A stretch of 64,000 nt of DNA from Duodenibacillus massiliensis. Its GTDB lineage: Bacteria; Pseudomonadota; Gammaproteobacteria; Burkholderiales; Burkholderiaceae_F. The position numbers and the translations under genes are program-made. The notes beneath the pieces are model-generated. The model made no database searches. It was not told the DNA's origin and worked only from the letters and a program-made list of their open reading frames with translations. Positions 35,160 to 44,932 of this stretch are shown piece after piece. How positions within the stretch are numbered: position 1 is the stretch's first letter; the number at the start of each line of letters is the position of its first letter. The stretch is taken from assembly GCF_900128485.1 (NCBI RefSeq), contig NZ_LT635859.1, forward strand, positions 391,242 through 455,241. The letters run 5' to 3'.

Positions 35160-38100
35160 TCAATACACATATCCCGCGCCGATCACGCCGTCCTGGGCTT
35201 TAAGCATCTGCACAAGATCGTCTGTCGGTCTCACGTAAAACTCGGGCCGGATTTCACCGGAATACCCCTGGGTGAGCACATCAATGCGGCAAGCCACGCC
35301 CTCTTCGCTTCCGGTCTTATCTGTAGAAAGGACCTTCGCAACATCCTTAAGGTCCTTGGTAGCCGAAAGCGTGATGTTAAGCACCGCGCCCTTCCTCGCC
35401 CGCATCTCTTCCATCGTCTGCACTTCGCTCGCGGTAAAGGAAAGTTTCCCGGTAACGCCGTTTTCATCACGCCTTGCACGGCAACGCCCCGTAAAGACGA
35501 GCACTTCATCGGTCTTTAAAAGCTTCTTGTAACGGTCAAGGGCCTCAGCGTAAATAAAGACGTCCTGGCTTTCTTTGCCGTTACTGATCGTGAGAATCCC
35601 GATCTTGCCGCGCTGCCCCATCAGCACGCGCATGTCGGTTACAAGCCCAGCGATCGTAAAGTTCTGCCGGCTGTCTGCGAGCTTTTTATAGGGCGTCGCA
35701 AAATGTTCCGTTTCCTTTTTGTACTGGGCAAAAAGGTCACCGGTGAGACAGAAACCAAACGCTTCAATTTCCTGTAAGAGCTTTTTGCGTTCACCCCAGG
35801 GAATCGCCTTTTTCCAGCTCACAATACGCTCGGCTTCCCCGTTTTCATCGGCAAAGAGACTCCCCTGCCCGACAGAAGCCGCAACGGTCTGCGCTGCCTG
35901 CAGTGCCTGACTTACATTCTCAAAGTAAAGTCCGCGGTCAGTGGAAATGGAATCAAAAGCACCGGCACGCACAAGCTGCTCCAGGATCTTACGGTTCACA
36001 GTGGGCACGCGCGCCGCAAGGTCAAAGATGTCCAGGTAAAGCCCGTTCATCTTCCGTTCGTTAATGATGTCTTCAACGATGTTTTGCCCCAGCCCCTTAA
36101 TTGCTCCGAGGCCGATACGGATGGTTTTGGCGTCAGGGACCGTAAAGAACCAGTCGCTCACGTTCACGTCCGGCGGCAAAAAAGTCACGCCGCAGTTACG
36201 GGCATCGTCAATCAGCGTGCGCATCTTGTCGCCCTGATCCATCACAAGGCACAAGTTCCCCGCGAAAAAGCACGCCGTATGGTGGACCTTCAAATAAGCC
36301 GTCTGCCATGCGACATACGAATAGGCTGCCGCGTGCGACTTATTAAAGCCGTACCCTGCGAACTTTTCCATGAGGTTAAAGATTTCGGTCGCGGTCTCTT
36401 CGCTCACATTACGCTCTGCGGCACCCTTAATAAAGACGGCACGCTGCCGCTTCATTTCCTCGACGTTTTTCTTACCCATGGCGCGGCGCAGAAGGTCAGC
36501 GCCGCCCAGGGAGTAGCCGCCGATAGCACGCGCGACCAGCATCACCTGTTCCTGATACACCATGATGCCGTAGGTTTCACGCAGAATCGGTTCCATGCGC
36601 TGATCCAGATACTCCACCTTCTCGCGCCCGAACTTACGGTCAATAAAGTGCGGAATCTGATCCATCGGGCCCGGACGGTAAAGAGCATTCAGAGCAACGA
36701 GATCTTCAAGGCAGTCCGGTTTTGCCTGCCGCAGCTGTTCGCGCATGCCGTCGGATTCAAACTGAAAGACGGCGCCGGTGTTGCCGGTCTGAAAAAGTTT
36801 CAGGGTTTCCTTATCGTCAACCGGAATTCGCTCGAGTTCGAAGTGTTCGCCCGGATGGAGCCTGTCAATGTACTCAACGGCTTTTCCGAGAATCGTCAAT
36901 GTCGTAAGCCCCAGGAAGTCGAACTTCACGAGGCCCACGTTTTCGACGTCTTTTTTGTCGTACTGACTCACCGTGTTTTCAGGACGGCCGTCTGCGTTAT
37001 AAAGCGGACAGAAGTCCGTGAGTTTTCCGGGAGCGATCAGGACGCCCCCCGCATGCATGCCGAGGTTGCGCGTGATGCCTTCGAGTTCCTTGGCGTAACT
37101 CATGAGCTCCTTGTACTCGGGCTGCGCTGCAAGCGCCGCAAAGTCCGGTTCCATCTCCGCGGCTTTCTCAAGCGTCACATCAAGCCCCGGCTTTTGCGGA
37201 ATGAGTTTGGCGAGGCGGTCCACCTCGTTATAACCCATGTTCAAAACGCGGCCTACGTCACGCACAACAGCCTTGGCGCCCATAGCGCCGAAAGTGACGA
37301 TCTGGCTTACGGCGTCCGCCCCGTAGACGCGCTTCACGTACTCAATCGTGCGGTCACGGTTATGCTGACAGAAGTCCACGTCAAAGTCAGGCATCGAGAC
37401 GCGCTCCGGATTCAGGAAGCGTTCGAACAGCAGCCCGTAGTGCAGGGGATCGAGGTCCGTAATACCGAGGCAATACGCGACAAGCGATCCTGCGCCCGAA
37501 CCACGGCCCGGCCCCACCGGCACACCGTTACGTTTGGACCAGTTGATGAAGTCCTGCACGATGAGGAAGTACCCGGGGAACTTCATCGTGATGATGGTCT
37601 TAAGTTCGTAATCCAGACGCTCCATGTATTCAGGGCGTTTGGCGTCACGGATCTTCTCGTCCGGATAGAGAAACGCGAGGCGCTTTTCCAACCCTTCCTT
37701 GGAGAGCTTGACCATGTAGTCATCAAGACTCATGCCGTCAGGCGTCGGAAAGACGGGGAGCTGGGGTTTCTGCAGCACACCGTCCAAGTTACAGCGCTGC
37801 GCAATCACCACGGTGTTTTCAAGGGCCTGAGGGATGTCGGAAAAGAGTTCCCGCATCTCCTCTTCGGTCTTGAAATACTGTTGCGGGGTGTACTCCCGCG
37901 GCCGTTTGGGGTCTGCCAAAACGTAGCCCTGCGCAATACACACACGCACTTCGTGCGCGGTGAAGTCCTCTTTTTTCAGAAACTGAACCGGATGAGTGGC
38001 TACAAGCGGCAGCTTCTGCGCGACCGAGTGGCCTGCCATCTTCGCAACGAGCGCATCGTCGCCTTTGCGGCCCGCTCGCTGCACTTCCAAGTAAAGCCGC

Positions 38101-38597
38101 CCGGGGAAAGCCTTCTTTAACTGCTCCGTGACGGCGTCCGCCTCCTCAGGTGTCTTCCCCATGAGAAGCCGCTCGATGATTCCTAAGGGGCCGCCCGAAA
38201 GGCAGATGAGGCCCTTACAGTTTTCGGGCGTGAGCCACTCGAGTTTCAGTTCCCCGCGTCCCAGATACTGGTTTTCCATCCAGGCCTTGGAGAGCAAGAG
38301 GCAGAGCGACAGGTAGCCTGTGTGGTTCTGGCAGTAAACCGTGAGCCTGTAGGGTTCGTTGCGTTTGCCGGCAATGCTGTTCGTGATCCATAGATCGCAC
38401 CCGACAATGGGCTTTATGCCGTCGGCGATCGCGTGCGTGTAAAAGCGCAGCCCCCCGAAGACATTCATGTTGTCCGTGATCCCGAGCGCCACCTGGCCGC
38501 GTTCGGCCGCGGTTTCCAAAATCGGATCAAGCCTGACAATGCCGTCGGTGATCGAATATTCAGAGTGAAACCGCAGGTGGACAAACTGGTTGGACAT
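35160..38597 (-). CDS. dnaE: DNA polymerase III subunit alpha
   Basis: A 1145-residue replicative polymerase of the DnaE1 type. The N-terminal PHP domain (FVHLRFHSEYSITDG) is followed by the palm with VGPGRGSGAGSLVAY and the catalytic aspartates in MPDFDVDFC, the long fingers, tandem helix-hairpin-helix, an OB-fold (around 990-1070) and the C-terminal tau-binding part. Size agrees with proteobacterial DnaE. Two LPS glycosyltransferase genes follow directly on the same strand, probably with their own expression. Confidence 0.97.
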   Translation of the reverse strand: MSNQFVHLRFHSEYSITDGIVRLDPILETAAERGQVALGITDNMNVFGGLRFYTHAIADGIKPIVGCDLWITNSIAGKRNEPYRLTVYCQNHTGYLSLCLLLSKAWMENQYLGRGELKLEWLTPENCKGLICLSGGPLGIIERLLMGKTPEEADAVTEQLKKAFPGRLYLEVQRAGRKGDDALVAKMAGHSVAQKLPLVATHPVQFLKKEDFTAHEVRVCIAQGYVLADPKRPREYTPQQYFKTEEEMRELFSDIPQALENTVVIAQRCNLDGVLQKPQLPVFPTPDGMSLDDYMVKLSKEGLEKRLAFLYPDEKIRDAKRPEYMERLDYELKTIITMKFPGYFLIVQDFINWSKRNGVPVGPGRGSGAGSLVAYCLGITDLDPLHYGLLFERFLNPERVSMPDFDVDFCQHNRDRTIEYVKRVYGADAVSQIVTFGAMGAKAVVRDVGRVLNMGYNEVDRLAKLIPQKPGLDVTLEKAAEMEPDFAALAAQPEYKELMSYAKELEGITRNLGMHAGGVLIAPGKLTDFCPLYNADGRPENTVSQYDKKDVENVGLVKFDFLGLTTLTILGKAVEYIDRLHPGEHFELERIPVDDKETLKLFQTGNTGAVFQFESDGMREQLRQAKPDCLEDLVALNALYRPGPMDQIPHFIDRKFGREKVEYLDQRMEPILRETYGIMVYQEQVMLVARAIGGYSLGGADLLRRAMGKKNVEEMKRQRAVFIKGAAERNVSEETATEIFNLMEKFAGYGFNKSHAAAYSYVAWQTAYLKVHHTACFFAGNLCLVMDQGDKMRTLIDDARNCGVTFLPPDVNVSDWFFTVPDAKTIRIGLGAIKGLGQNIVEDIINERKMNGLYLDIFDLAARVPTVNRKILEQLVRAGAFDSISTDRGLYFENVSQALQAAQTVAASVGQGSLFADENGEAERIVSWKKAIPWGERKKLLQEIEAFGFCLTGDLFAQYKKETEHFATPYKKLADSRQNFTIAGLVTDMRVLMGQRGKIGILTISNGKESQDVFIYAEALDRYKKLLKTDEVLVFTGRCRARRDENGVTGKLSFTASEVQTMEEMRARKGAVLNITLSATKDLKDVAKVLSTDKTGSEEGVACRIDVLTQGYSGEIRPEFYVRPTDDLVQMLKAQDGVIGAGYVY

Positions 38598-38717
38598 AGT
38601 CGCTGACGGAAAACTAAAAAAGGAAGCGAAAGGAAGCGGACAGTCAGATGCACTCTCTGTCCGCCAAGGAAAATGAAACGGTGCAGAGGGGTCAATCTAC
38701 ACCGTTTTATCTTAACG

Positions 38718-40382
38718 TTAGTGCTTCAGAGGCTTAAAGCGCAGGCGGTGCGGACGCGCGGCTTCTTCGCCCAAGCGCTTACGCTTGTCGGCTTCGTACT
38801 CGTTGTAGTTGCCGTTAAAGAACACCACCTTACTGTCGCCTTCAAAGGCAAGAATGTGCGTGGCAATACGGTCAAGGAACCAGCGGTCATGAGAGGTCAC
38901 CATCGCGCAGCCCGCAAATTCAAGAAGCGCTTCTTCGAGAGCACGCAGCGTTTCAACGTCCAGGTCGTTTGAGGGTTCGTCAAGGAGGAGAACGTTTCCG
39001 CCCTTTAAAAGCGTTGCGGCAAGGTGTAGGCGCCCTCGTTCACCGCCTGAGAGCACACCCACGAGCTTTTGCTGGTCGCCGCCCTTAAAGTTAAAGCGGC
39101 CGAGATAGGCGCGCGCGGGCATCGAAAACTTTCCGACCTGAAGGATGTCCTGGCCGTCGGCGATCGCGTCAAACACGGTCTTATCGTTCGGGAGCGAATC
39201 GCGAAGCTGCGCAACGGCCGCCAACTGCACGGTGTCGCCGAGCACGATTTCACCAGAGTCCGGTTTTTCCTTGCCGTCGATCATCTTAAAGAGCGTCGAC
39301 TTACCGGCGCCGTTGGGACCAATCACACCCACAATGGCGCCCGGGGGCACCGTGAAGGAAAGGTCGTCAATTAGCAACCGGTCGCCGAACCCTTTGGAGA
39401 CGTGATGAAACTCAATGACTTTGTTCCCGAGGCGCTCTGCGACCGGAATAAAGATTTCATTCGTTTCATTGCGGCTCTGATATTCGTAGCTTGACAGCTC
39501 TTCAAAGCGGGCAAGACGGGCTTTGGCCTTCGCCTGCCGGCCCTTGGGGTTCTGGCGGACCCATTCGAGTTCGTGGGCAATCGCCTTGGAGCGCGACTCC
39601 TGCTGGCGCTTTTCGATTTCCAGACGCTTTTCCTTCTGCTCGAGCCAGGAGGAATAGTTCCCCTTCCAGGGAATGCCCTCGCCGCGGTCAAGTTCAAGAA
39701 TCCATTCGGCCGCGTTATCAAGAAAATAGCGGTCATGCGTTACGGCAACGACGGTCCCAGGGAAGCGGTGCAGGAACTGCTCAAGCCACTCCACGCTTTC
39801 AGCATCGAGGTGGTTTGTCGGTTCGTCAAGAAGCAGCATGTCGGGCTGCGACAAAAGCAATCGGCACAATGCCACACGGCGCTTTTCGCCGCCCGAGAGG
39901 TGCTTGATCACCGCGTCCCACGGGGGCAGACGCAAGGCGTCCGCGGCAATTTCCATTTGTGTTGATGCGTCCGTTCCAGCCGCCGAAATAATGGCTTCAA
40001 GTTTGGCCTGTTCGGCCGCAAGCGCGTCAAAGTCCGCATCGGGCTCGGCGTAAGCCGCATAGACTTCTTCAAGGCGCTTTTGCGCGGACATCACTTCGCC
40101 CATGCCCTCTTCGACGCAGGCTCTCACCGTCGCTTCGGGATCAAGCTGCGGCTCCTGCGGCAGATACCCGATCTTTAAGCCGGAAAGCCACGTGATTTCC
40201 CCGTCGATATCCTTATCGACCCCTGCCATGATTTTGAGCAGGGTTGATTTTCCGGCGCCGTTTAAGCCCAGAACGCCGATCTTGGCGCCCGGGAAAAACG
40301 AGAGAGAAATATCCTTAAGAATCTGACGCTTCGGGGGAACGATCTTGCTCACCCGATTCATAGTCATGACATACTGGGCCAT
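38718..40382 (-). CDS. ettA: Energy-dependent translational throttle protein EttA
   Basis: A 554-residue ABC-F protein with two nucleotide-binding domains and no membrane part. First Walker A GLNGAGKST, signature LSGGEKRR and DEPTNHLDAESVEWLEQF; the linker (arm/P-site tRNA interaction motif) region around 250-300 is rich in Arg/Lys; second Walker A GPNGAGKST, LSGGERGR and DEPSNDLDVETLRALEE. EttA binds the ribosomal E-site and slows translation when ATP is low. ATG at 40382 matches the family start MAQYVMTMNRVSK. Confidence 0.95.
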   Translation of the reverse strand: MAQYVMTMNRVSKIVPPKRQILKDISLSFFPGAKIGVLGLNGAGKSTLLKIMAGVDKDIDGEITWLSGLKIGYLPQEPQLDPEATVRACVEEGMGEVMSAQKRLEEVYAAYAEPDADFDALAAEQAKLEAIISAAGTDASTQMEIAADALRLPPWDAVIKHLSGGEKRRVALCRLLLSQPDMLLLDEPTNHLDAESVEWLEQFLHRFPGTVVAVTHDRYFLDNAAEWILELDRGEGIPWKGNYSSWLEQKEKRLEIEKRQQESRSKAIAHELEWVRQNPKGRQAKAKARLARFEELSSYEYQSRNETNEIFIPVAERLGNKVIEFHHVSKGFGDRLLIDDLSFTVPPGAIVGVIGPNGAGKSTLFKMIDGKEKPDSGEIVLGDTVQLAAVAQLRDSLPNDKTVFDAIADGQDILQVGKFSMPARAYLGRFNFKGGDQQKLVGVLSGGERGRLHLAATLLKGGNVLLLDEPSNDLDVETLRALEEALLEFAGCAMVTSHDRWFLDRIATHILAFEGDSKVVFFNGNYNEYEADKRKRLGEEAARPHRLRFKPLKH

Positions 40383-40603
40383 GCGGAGAAATCCTGAAGA
40401 AAACTGAATTAAGAAGATCACGGGCGCCTGCCCGTGACGAGACTGACAACATTGTAAACGAGACGCCCTCGGGTTCAGCCGCCCGCGATACACAAAAACA
40501 GCGGCTCATGCCTTGTAAATTCAGGGGCTTTTAAGTTTTCATACGTCAAACGCACGGTAGAATGCACGCATCTTTTTTCGTGCATGACACCCGGTTTCTT
40601 TGT

Positions 40604-42154
40604 ATGCAGTCCTTGTTTCGTCTGATTTTCTGCCTTGCAGCGGGCATTGTCAGCCTATCCGCTGCAGCTCAGGACGAGCTCAGTTTTGAAGGTACCGTGA
40701 TCAATGCAACGGAAGACACGCGGGCCGCGGAAGACCTTCCCGCCACCGAGCGGGAAGTGGCCCCGCCCGCGGATATCTGGGACCGCATCCGCCGCGGCTT
40801 TCAGATGCCGGCCATGAACACCCGGCGCGCCAAGCAGGCCTTAAAACTCTATGCCCGCGATCCGGAATATATCCGCCGCGTCACGGAGCGCGCCGGCAAA
40901 TACCTCTACCACATCGTTGAAGAAGTCGAACTCCGGGGGATGCCCACGGAACTCGCGCTCCTGCCCTTCGTTGAAAGCGCTTTCCAGCCTGAAGCCCTTT
41001 CTTACGCCAAGGCCTCGGGCCTGTGGCAGTTCATGCCTACCACGGGAAGCATCTATTCCCTGCAGCAAAACCTCTGGAAGGATGAGCGGCGCGACGTACT
41101 GGAAAGCACCCGGGCCGCCTTGGACTACTTAAACCGCCTGCACACGCTTTTCGGTGACTGGCAGCTTGCACTGGCTGCCTACAACTGGGGCGAAGGCAGT
41201 GTCTCTCGGGCCATCCGCCGCGCCAAAGCCCGCGGGCAGAAAACGGACTACGTGCATCTCCGGATGCCCCGGGAAACCGCCTGGTATGTGCCCAAACTCA
41301 TGGCGGTACGTGAAATCATCGAGCACCCCGAGCAGTACGGCGTGACGCTACCTGACATCGAAAATTCGCCTTACTTTGTGCGCATCACCAAAAGCCGCGA
41401 CATTGACCTTGATACCGCGGCGCGTCTGGCGGAAATGGAGCCCGAGGACTTTAAGCTCTTAAACCCGGGGTTTAACCTTCCGGTGATTGTGGCAAGCCAC
41501 AACTCCTACATTCTGCTGCCCATTGACCGCGTGGCGGTCTTTATGGATAACCTCGCAAGCTGGGTCGATACCGGAAAACCGCTTTCTTCCTGGGCGCTTT
41601 ATCACACGCAGGCAGGTGAAACGCTTTTGGACGTCGCGAACAAAACCGGCATGACAGAGGACGACCTGCGGCGCATCAACCGTATTCCCCGGGGGCGCCG
41701 GATTTTGGCGGGCTCAGCACTGTTGGTGGACGCGGGAGGCCAGGATGCCCCAGCCATTTCTGAAGACGAATTAAACGCGAGCCTCAAACTCTCGGAACCT
41801 GAAGTGCGCCGCATCGTCTACCGTGTCCGCAGAGGCGACACGCTCTACGAGATTGCCGCGCGGTTCGGTGTGACGCAGAAGTCACTTCGTACCGCAAACC
41901 GCCTGCGCACCTCACAGCTTCGCATCGGGCAGCGCCTCATCATTGTGGTGAGCCCCAAAGCCAAGCGCTCGCGCTCGGCCCTCTCGCGGGCGGCGTGCAA
42001 CCGCAAGGGGAAGGTAACGTATTCCGTGCGCCGGGGTGACACGCTCTCTTCGATTGCCCGCCGCTACGGCACAAGCATTGCCCGCATTAAAAACATCAAT
42101 TCTCTGGCAAGTTCCCGGCTTCGCGTTGGCCAATGCCTCGTGATCCGCCGATAA
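40604..42154 (+). CDS. mltD: Membrane-bound lytic murein transglycosylase D-like protein with LysM repeats
   Basis: A 516-residue exported peptidoglycan lyase. Residues 1-20 form a signal peptide ending near SAAAQ without a lipobox cysteine. The transglycosylase domain (about 75-220) has the catalytic Glu in LLPFVESAFQPEA and the motifs GLWQFMPTT and LALAAYNWGEG. Three LysM-like repeats follow (about 325-370, 405-450, 470-516; YRVRRGDTLYEIA and YSVRRGDTLSSIA are the clearest). The start at 40604 gives a classical signal peptide; an in-frame ATG 14 codons earlier does not. Confidence 0.88.
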   Translation: MQSLFRLIFCLAAGIVSLSAAAQDELSFEGTVINATEDTRAAEDLPATEREVAPPADIWDRIRRGFQMPAMNTRRAKQALKLYARDPEYIRRVTERAGKYLYHIVEEVELRGMPTELALLPFVESAFQPEALSYAKASGLWQFMPTTGSIYSLQQNLWKDERRDVLESTRAALDYLNRLHTLFGDWQLALAAYNWGEGSVSRAIRRAKARGQKTDYVHLRMPRETAWYVPKLMAVREIIEHPEQYGVTLPDIENSPYFVRITKSRDIDLDTAARLAEMEPEDFKLLNPGFNLPVIVASHNSYILLPIDRVAVFMDNLASWVDTGKPLSSWALYHTQAGETLLDVANKTGMTEDDLRRINRIPRGRRILAGSALLVDAGGQDAPAISEDELNASLKLSEPEVRRIVYRVRRGDTLYEIAARFGVTQKSLRTANRLRTSQLRIGQRLIIVVSPKAKRSRSALSRAACNRKGKVTYSVRRGDTLSSIARRYGTSIARIKNINSLASSRLRVGQCLVIRR

Positions 42155-42193
42155 TGCCGGAACCGCCGACTTTTTAGAAAAAGGAAAACTGCT

Positions 42194-42985
42194 ATGGGTT
42201 TCTTATCCGGTAAGCGCCTTCTGATCACAGGCGTCCTCTCCAACCGTTCGATTGCCTACGGTATTGCCAAAGCCTGTCACCGTGAAGGTGCGGAACTTGC
42301 CTTCAGTTATGTGGGCGAGCGCTTTAAGGACCGCGTTGCCGGTTTTGCCGCCGAATTCGGCAGTGACCTCGTGCTCGAGATGGATGTGAGTAACGATGAG
42401 CAGATTCAGGCAGTGACTGAGAGCCTGAGAAGCGCCTGGGGCGGTCTCGACGGCTTTGTGCACTCGATCGGCTTTGCGCCGCGTGAAGCGATTGCCGGGG
42501 ACTTTTTGGGCGGCCTTTCCCGCTCGGGCTTTCACACCGCGATGGACATTTCCGCCTACTCGTGGCCGGCTCTTGCGAAGGCCCTTTTGCCGCTCATGCA
42601 GGGCCGTCAGGCGTCGATTCTGACGCTTACGTATCTCGGAAGTGAACGCACCGTTCCCAACTACAACACGATGGGACTTTGCAAGGCTGCCCTTGAAGCC
42701 GCAACGCGCTACCTTGCGGGGTCGCTGGGGCCTCAGGGAATCCGCGCCAACGCCATCTCCTCGGGCCCCATTAAGACCCTGGCTGCTTCCGGCATCAAGG
42801 ACTTCTCCAAGATCCTTGACTACATGGAAAAGACCTCGCCCCTGCACCGCACCGTGACGATTGATGAAGTGGGCAACACCGCAGCGTTCCTTCTGTCGGA
42901 TCTCGCAAGCGGCATCACCGGCGACACGATCTACGTGGATGCAGGCTTCCACACGGTGGCCGTAAGCCCAGATTGCGCCGGCTAG
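42194..42985 (+). CDS. fabI: Enoyl-[acyl-carrier-protein] reductase (NADH)
   Basis: A 263-residue SDR-type reductase that completes each fatty-acid elongation cycle. The Rossmann opening LITGVLSNRSIAYGIA, SIGFAP (Gly93 retained) and the catalytic Tyr147, Tyr157 and Lys164 (YNTMGLCK) are in the FabI arrangement. Gly93 and the adjoining residues are the triclosan contact region, so target-based sensitivity is expected. It has AAAAAGGAAAA upstream and a terminator downstream. Confidence 0.96.
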   Translation: MGFLSGKRLLITGVLSNRSIAYGIAKACHREGAELAFSYVGERFKDRVAGFAAEFGSDLVLEMDVSNDEQIQAVTESLRSAWGGLDGFVHSIGFAPREAIAGDFLGGLSRSGFHTAMDISAYSWPALAKALLPLMQGRQASILTLTYLGSERTVPNYNTMGLCKAALEAATRYLAGSLGPQGIRANAISSGPIKTLAASGIKDFSKILDYMEKTSPLHRTVTIDEVGNTAAFLLSDLASGITGDTIYVDAGFHTVAVSPDCAG

Positions 42986-42992
42986 AATCAGC

Positions 42993-43024
42993 AAAGGGTT
43001 GCCGCCGCGTGCGACAACCCTTTT
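42993..43024 (+). terminator. fabI terminator
   Basis: 9-bp arms AAAGGGTTG (42993-43001) and CAACCCTTT (43015-43023) followed by T, between the converging fabI and GT25 genes. Confidence 0.82.
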
Positions 43025-43026
43025 CA

Positions 43027-43815
43027 TTAATCAACTGCTCTGATGATCTCTCTGTGGGCTGTCAGCCGATTTAGCCAAACCTTGGCCTTCACATAAGTGC
43101 GATAGGGGTGATGACGAATCCACCAAGGGGATCGCGAAAGCTCACTAACCCTGTTTCCTATTGTAGATACGATAGTTACTTCATCGGTTGTAACCAAGGC
43201 TGGAATTACCCGATATGCGAAAACTCTGTTAGTAAACGGACTCAAAGGGCTAAACAGAAAATCGTCAACCGGAGCGACTATTGTTTTTGAAAGATCCAAT
43301 GCCTTAGCTGCCGCTGGCGAGGATATGAGATAAGCGAAAGCTCCCGATAAAAACGGTTTAATCTGCCTGATTAATTCGTATTTTCTTCCCTCTATCATTC
43401 GCTCACATTGGGAGGTTGCGTCTACCATTTCACTCTCATGGCAAAGACCAAAGTGCAACAACTGAGCTTCTTCCGGTATCCAATTTTCGCTAGCGGCAAA
43501 AGCCAGGAACTTCGGAGATAGCGTTACGTCATCTTCAAAAATCAATCCCCAACGCTCACCGGAATCAACCAACCTCTGCCAACACTTTCTGTGACTTAAG
43601 AAACAAGCCACTTCTCCGGGTTTCAACTCTCGGGGATAAACCACCTTTGAAGGATCATCAACCGCAGGGACATGGGATGCAATTTCTTCCGGAGCCATGG
43701 CTTGAGCATCAACAGCGGTCACTCGTTCAACGCTTAAACCGATTGCCTTGACCTGCTACTGCATTCGGCTCCACCGATCTTGCGCCCGGTCCAAATTAAT
43801 TACCATTCCCAGCAT
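43027..43815 (-). pseudogene. GT25 LPS glycosyltransferase with in-frame amber codon 20
   Basis: A complete GT25 reading frame of 262 sense positions except for a TAG at 43758-43756, codon 20. The 5' part reads MLGMVINLDRAQDRWSRMQ, then stop, then QVKAIGLSVERVTAVDAQ and the usual GEVACFLSHRKCW, FEDDVTLS and VDDFLF motifs. The opening INLDR block needed for nucleotide sugar binding lies before the stop, so restart at a later GTG (43722) would probably give an inactive protein. It is related to the intact copy at 32725-33507 but diverged, so it is not a recent duplication. Confidence 0.85.
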
Positions 43816-43849
43816 CTGACAACATCCTTAAACAGTTACAGGCCCGCTG

Positions 43850-44332
43850 TCACAACCCCGCCTTCTTCTTAGCCTTCTCTTCTTCCTTTGCCTTACATTC
43901 GGCGCAGATCCCGTACATCGAAAGCGAATGGCTTTCCATCGTAAAGCCCATCTTCTCTGCAACCTGTCTCTGACGCCGCTCGATCTCGCGGTCCACAAAC
44001 TCTTCCACACGGCCGCAACGCGTGCAGACAATGTGATCGTGATGATCACCATCATCCATCTCGTAAGTCGCCCGGTCTGAGCCGAAATGGTGACGCACGA
44101 GAATGCCCGCCGCCTCAAACTGCGTTAAGACGCGGTAGACGGTCGCAAGGCCCACATCCAGGTTTTCCTTGAGAAGCTGCTTGTAGACGTCTTCCGCACT
44201 CAAATGCCGCTCTTCGGGGTTTTGCTGCGCTCTCTGAAAGATTTCCAGGATCTTCATGCGGGGAGCCGTTGCCTTCAGTCCCGCTGTTTTCAGTTCTTCT
44301 TCCGGCTCTCTGATACCGTAAGTCATTGCCAT
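43850..44332 (-). CDS. fur: Ferric uptake regulator
   Basis: A Fur of about 160 residues. The winged-helix DNA-binding half contains LKATAPRMKILEIF and VGLATVYRVLTQFEAAGI; the metal sites use the GDHHDHIVC segment, CTRC and the C-terminal CAEC pair, followed by a Lys/Glu-rich tail. It represses iron uptake genes when loaded with Fe2+. ATG at 44332 (ATGGCAATG) has GGAGAG ten bases upstream. It is divergent from bamE, a conserved betaproteobacterial arrangement. Confidence 0.94.
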   Translation of the reverse strand: MAMTYGIREPEEELKTAGLKATAPRMKILEIFQRAQQNPEERHLSAEDVYKQLLKENLDVGLATVYRVLTQFEAAGILVRHHFGSDRATYEMDDGDHHDHIVCTRCGRVEEFVDREIERRQRQVAEKMGFTMESHSLSMYGICAECKAKEEEKAKKKAGL

Positions 44333-44521
44333 AGCTCTTAATCTCTCCAGACTGCGCGGGGATCTGAACAAAAATCACACACACCGGAAAAACAGGGAAC
44401 ACTTTCTCCGGAGAATACAAATAATCACGTACCCGCTCCTGATACCCGCTATCATACAATGTTGCCGTGTCTCGCCGACACACTCTTTTTGACTAATCCT
44501 GACCTCCCGGAATTAAACCGA

Positions 44522-44914
44522 ATGTCTCTGCGCACAACCCTTGTTGTCCTTACGGCTGCCGCTGCCGCATTTACCGCCGGCTGTAACTTCAACAGCTATG
44601 TTTACCGGCCCGACGTGCACCAGGGTAACCTCATCACGAGCGAAATGATTGAGCAGCTTGAGCCCGGCATGTCCCAGGCGCAGGTGCAGTTTCTCCTCGG
44701 AGAGCCTTTGATTCAAAGCCCTCTGCATAAAGACCGCTGGGACTACACCTACTATTTGAACCCCCGCCGCGGCGACATTCAGGTGCGCCGCGTCACGATT
44801 TATTTTGATGACGCGGGCCGCATGACAAAGGCCGAACACAAGGCGCTTCCCACCGAAAGGCAGGCCGACGAAATGATCCTCGGGCGTGAAACCGACTTTA
44901 ATCCGGCCCCCTAA
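44522..44914 (+). CDS. bamE: Outer membrane assembly lipoprotein BamE
   Basis: A 130-residue SmpA/OmlA lipoprotein of the BAM complex that inserts beta-barrel proteins. The signal peptide ends at the lipobox FTAGC (Cys21); the mature part has the family motifs ITSEMIEQLEPGMSQAQVQFLLG and DRWDYTYYL. ATG at 44522 gives a proper lipoprotein signal; the open frame upstream adds an unlikely 21-residue leader. It is followed by dapB 18 bases later. Confidence 0.93.
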   Translation: MSLRTTLVVLTAAAAAFTAGCNFNSYVYRPDVHQGNLITSEMIEQLEPGMSQAQVQFLLGEPLIQSPLHKDRWDYTYYLNPRRGDIQVRRVTIYFDDAGRMTKAEHKALPTERQADEMILGRETDFNPAP

Positions 44915-44932
44915 GGAAACAACACAAAAACT

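Noticed and set aside
36084-38120. A 678-codon open frame on the plus strand
   Set aside because: It lies wholly antisense to dnaE. The protein is rich in His/Arg/Val and has no family motif, as expected from the opposite strand of a GC-rich gene.
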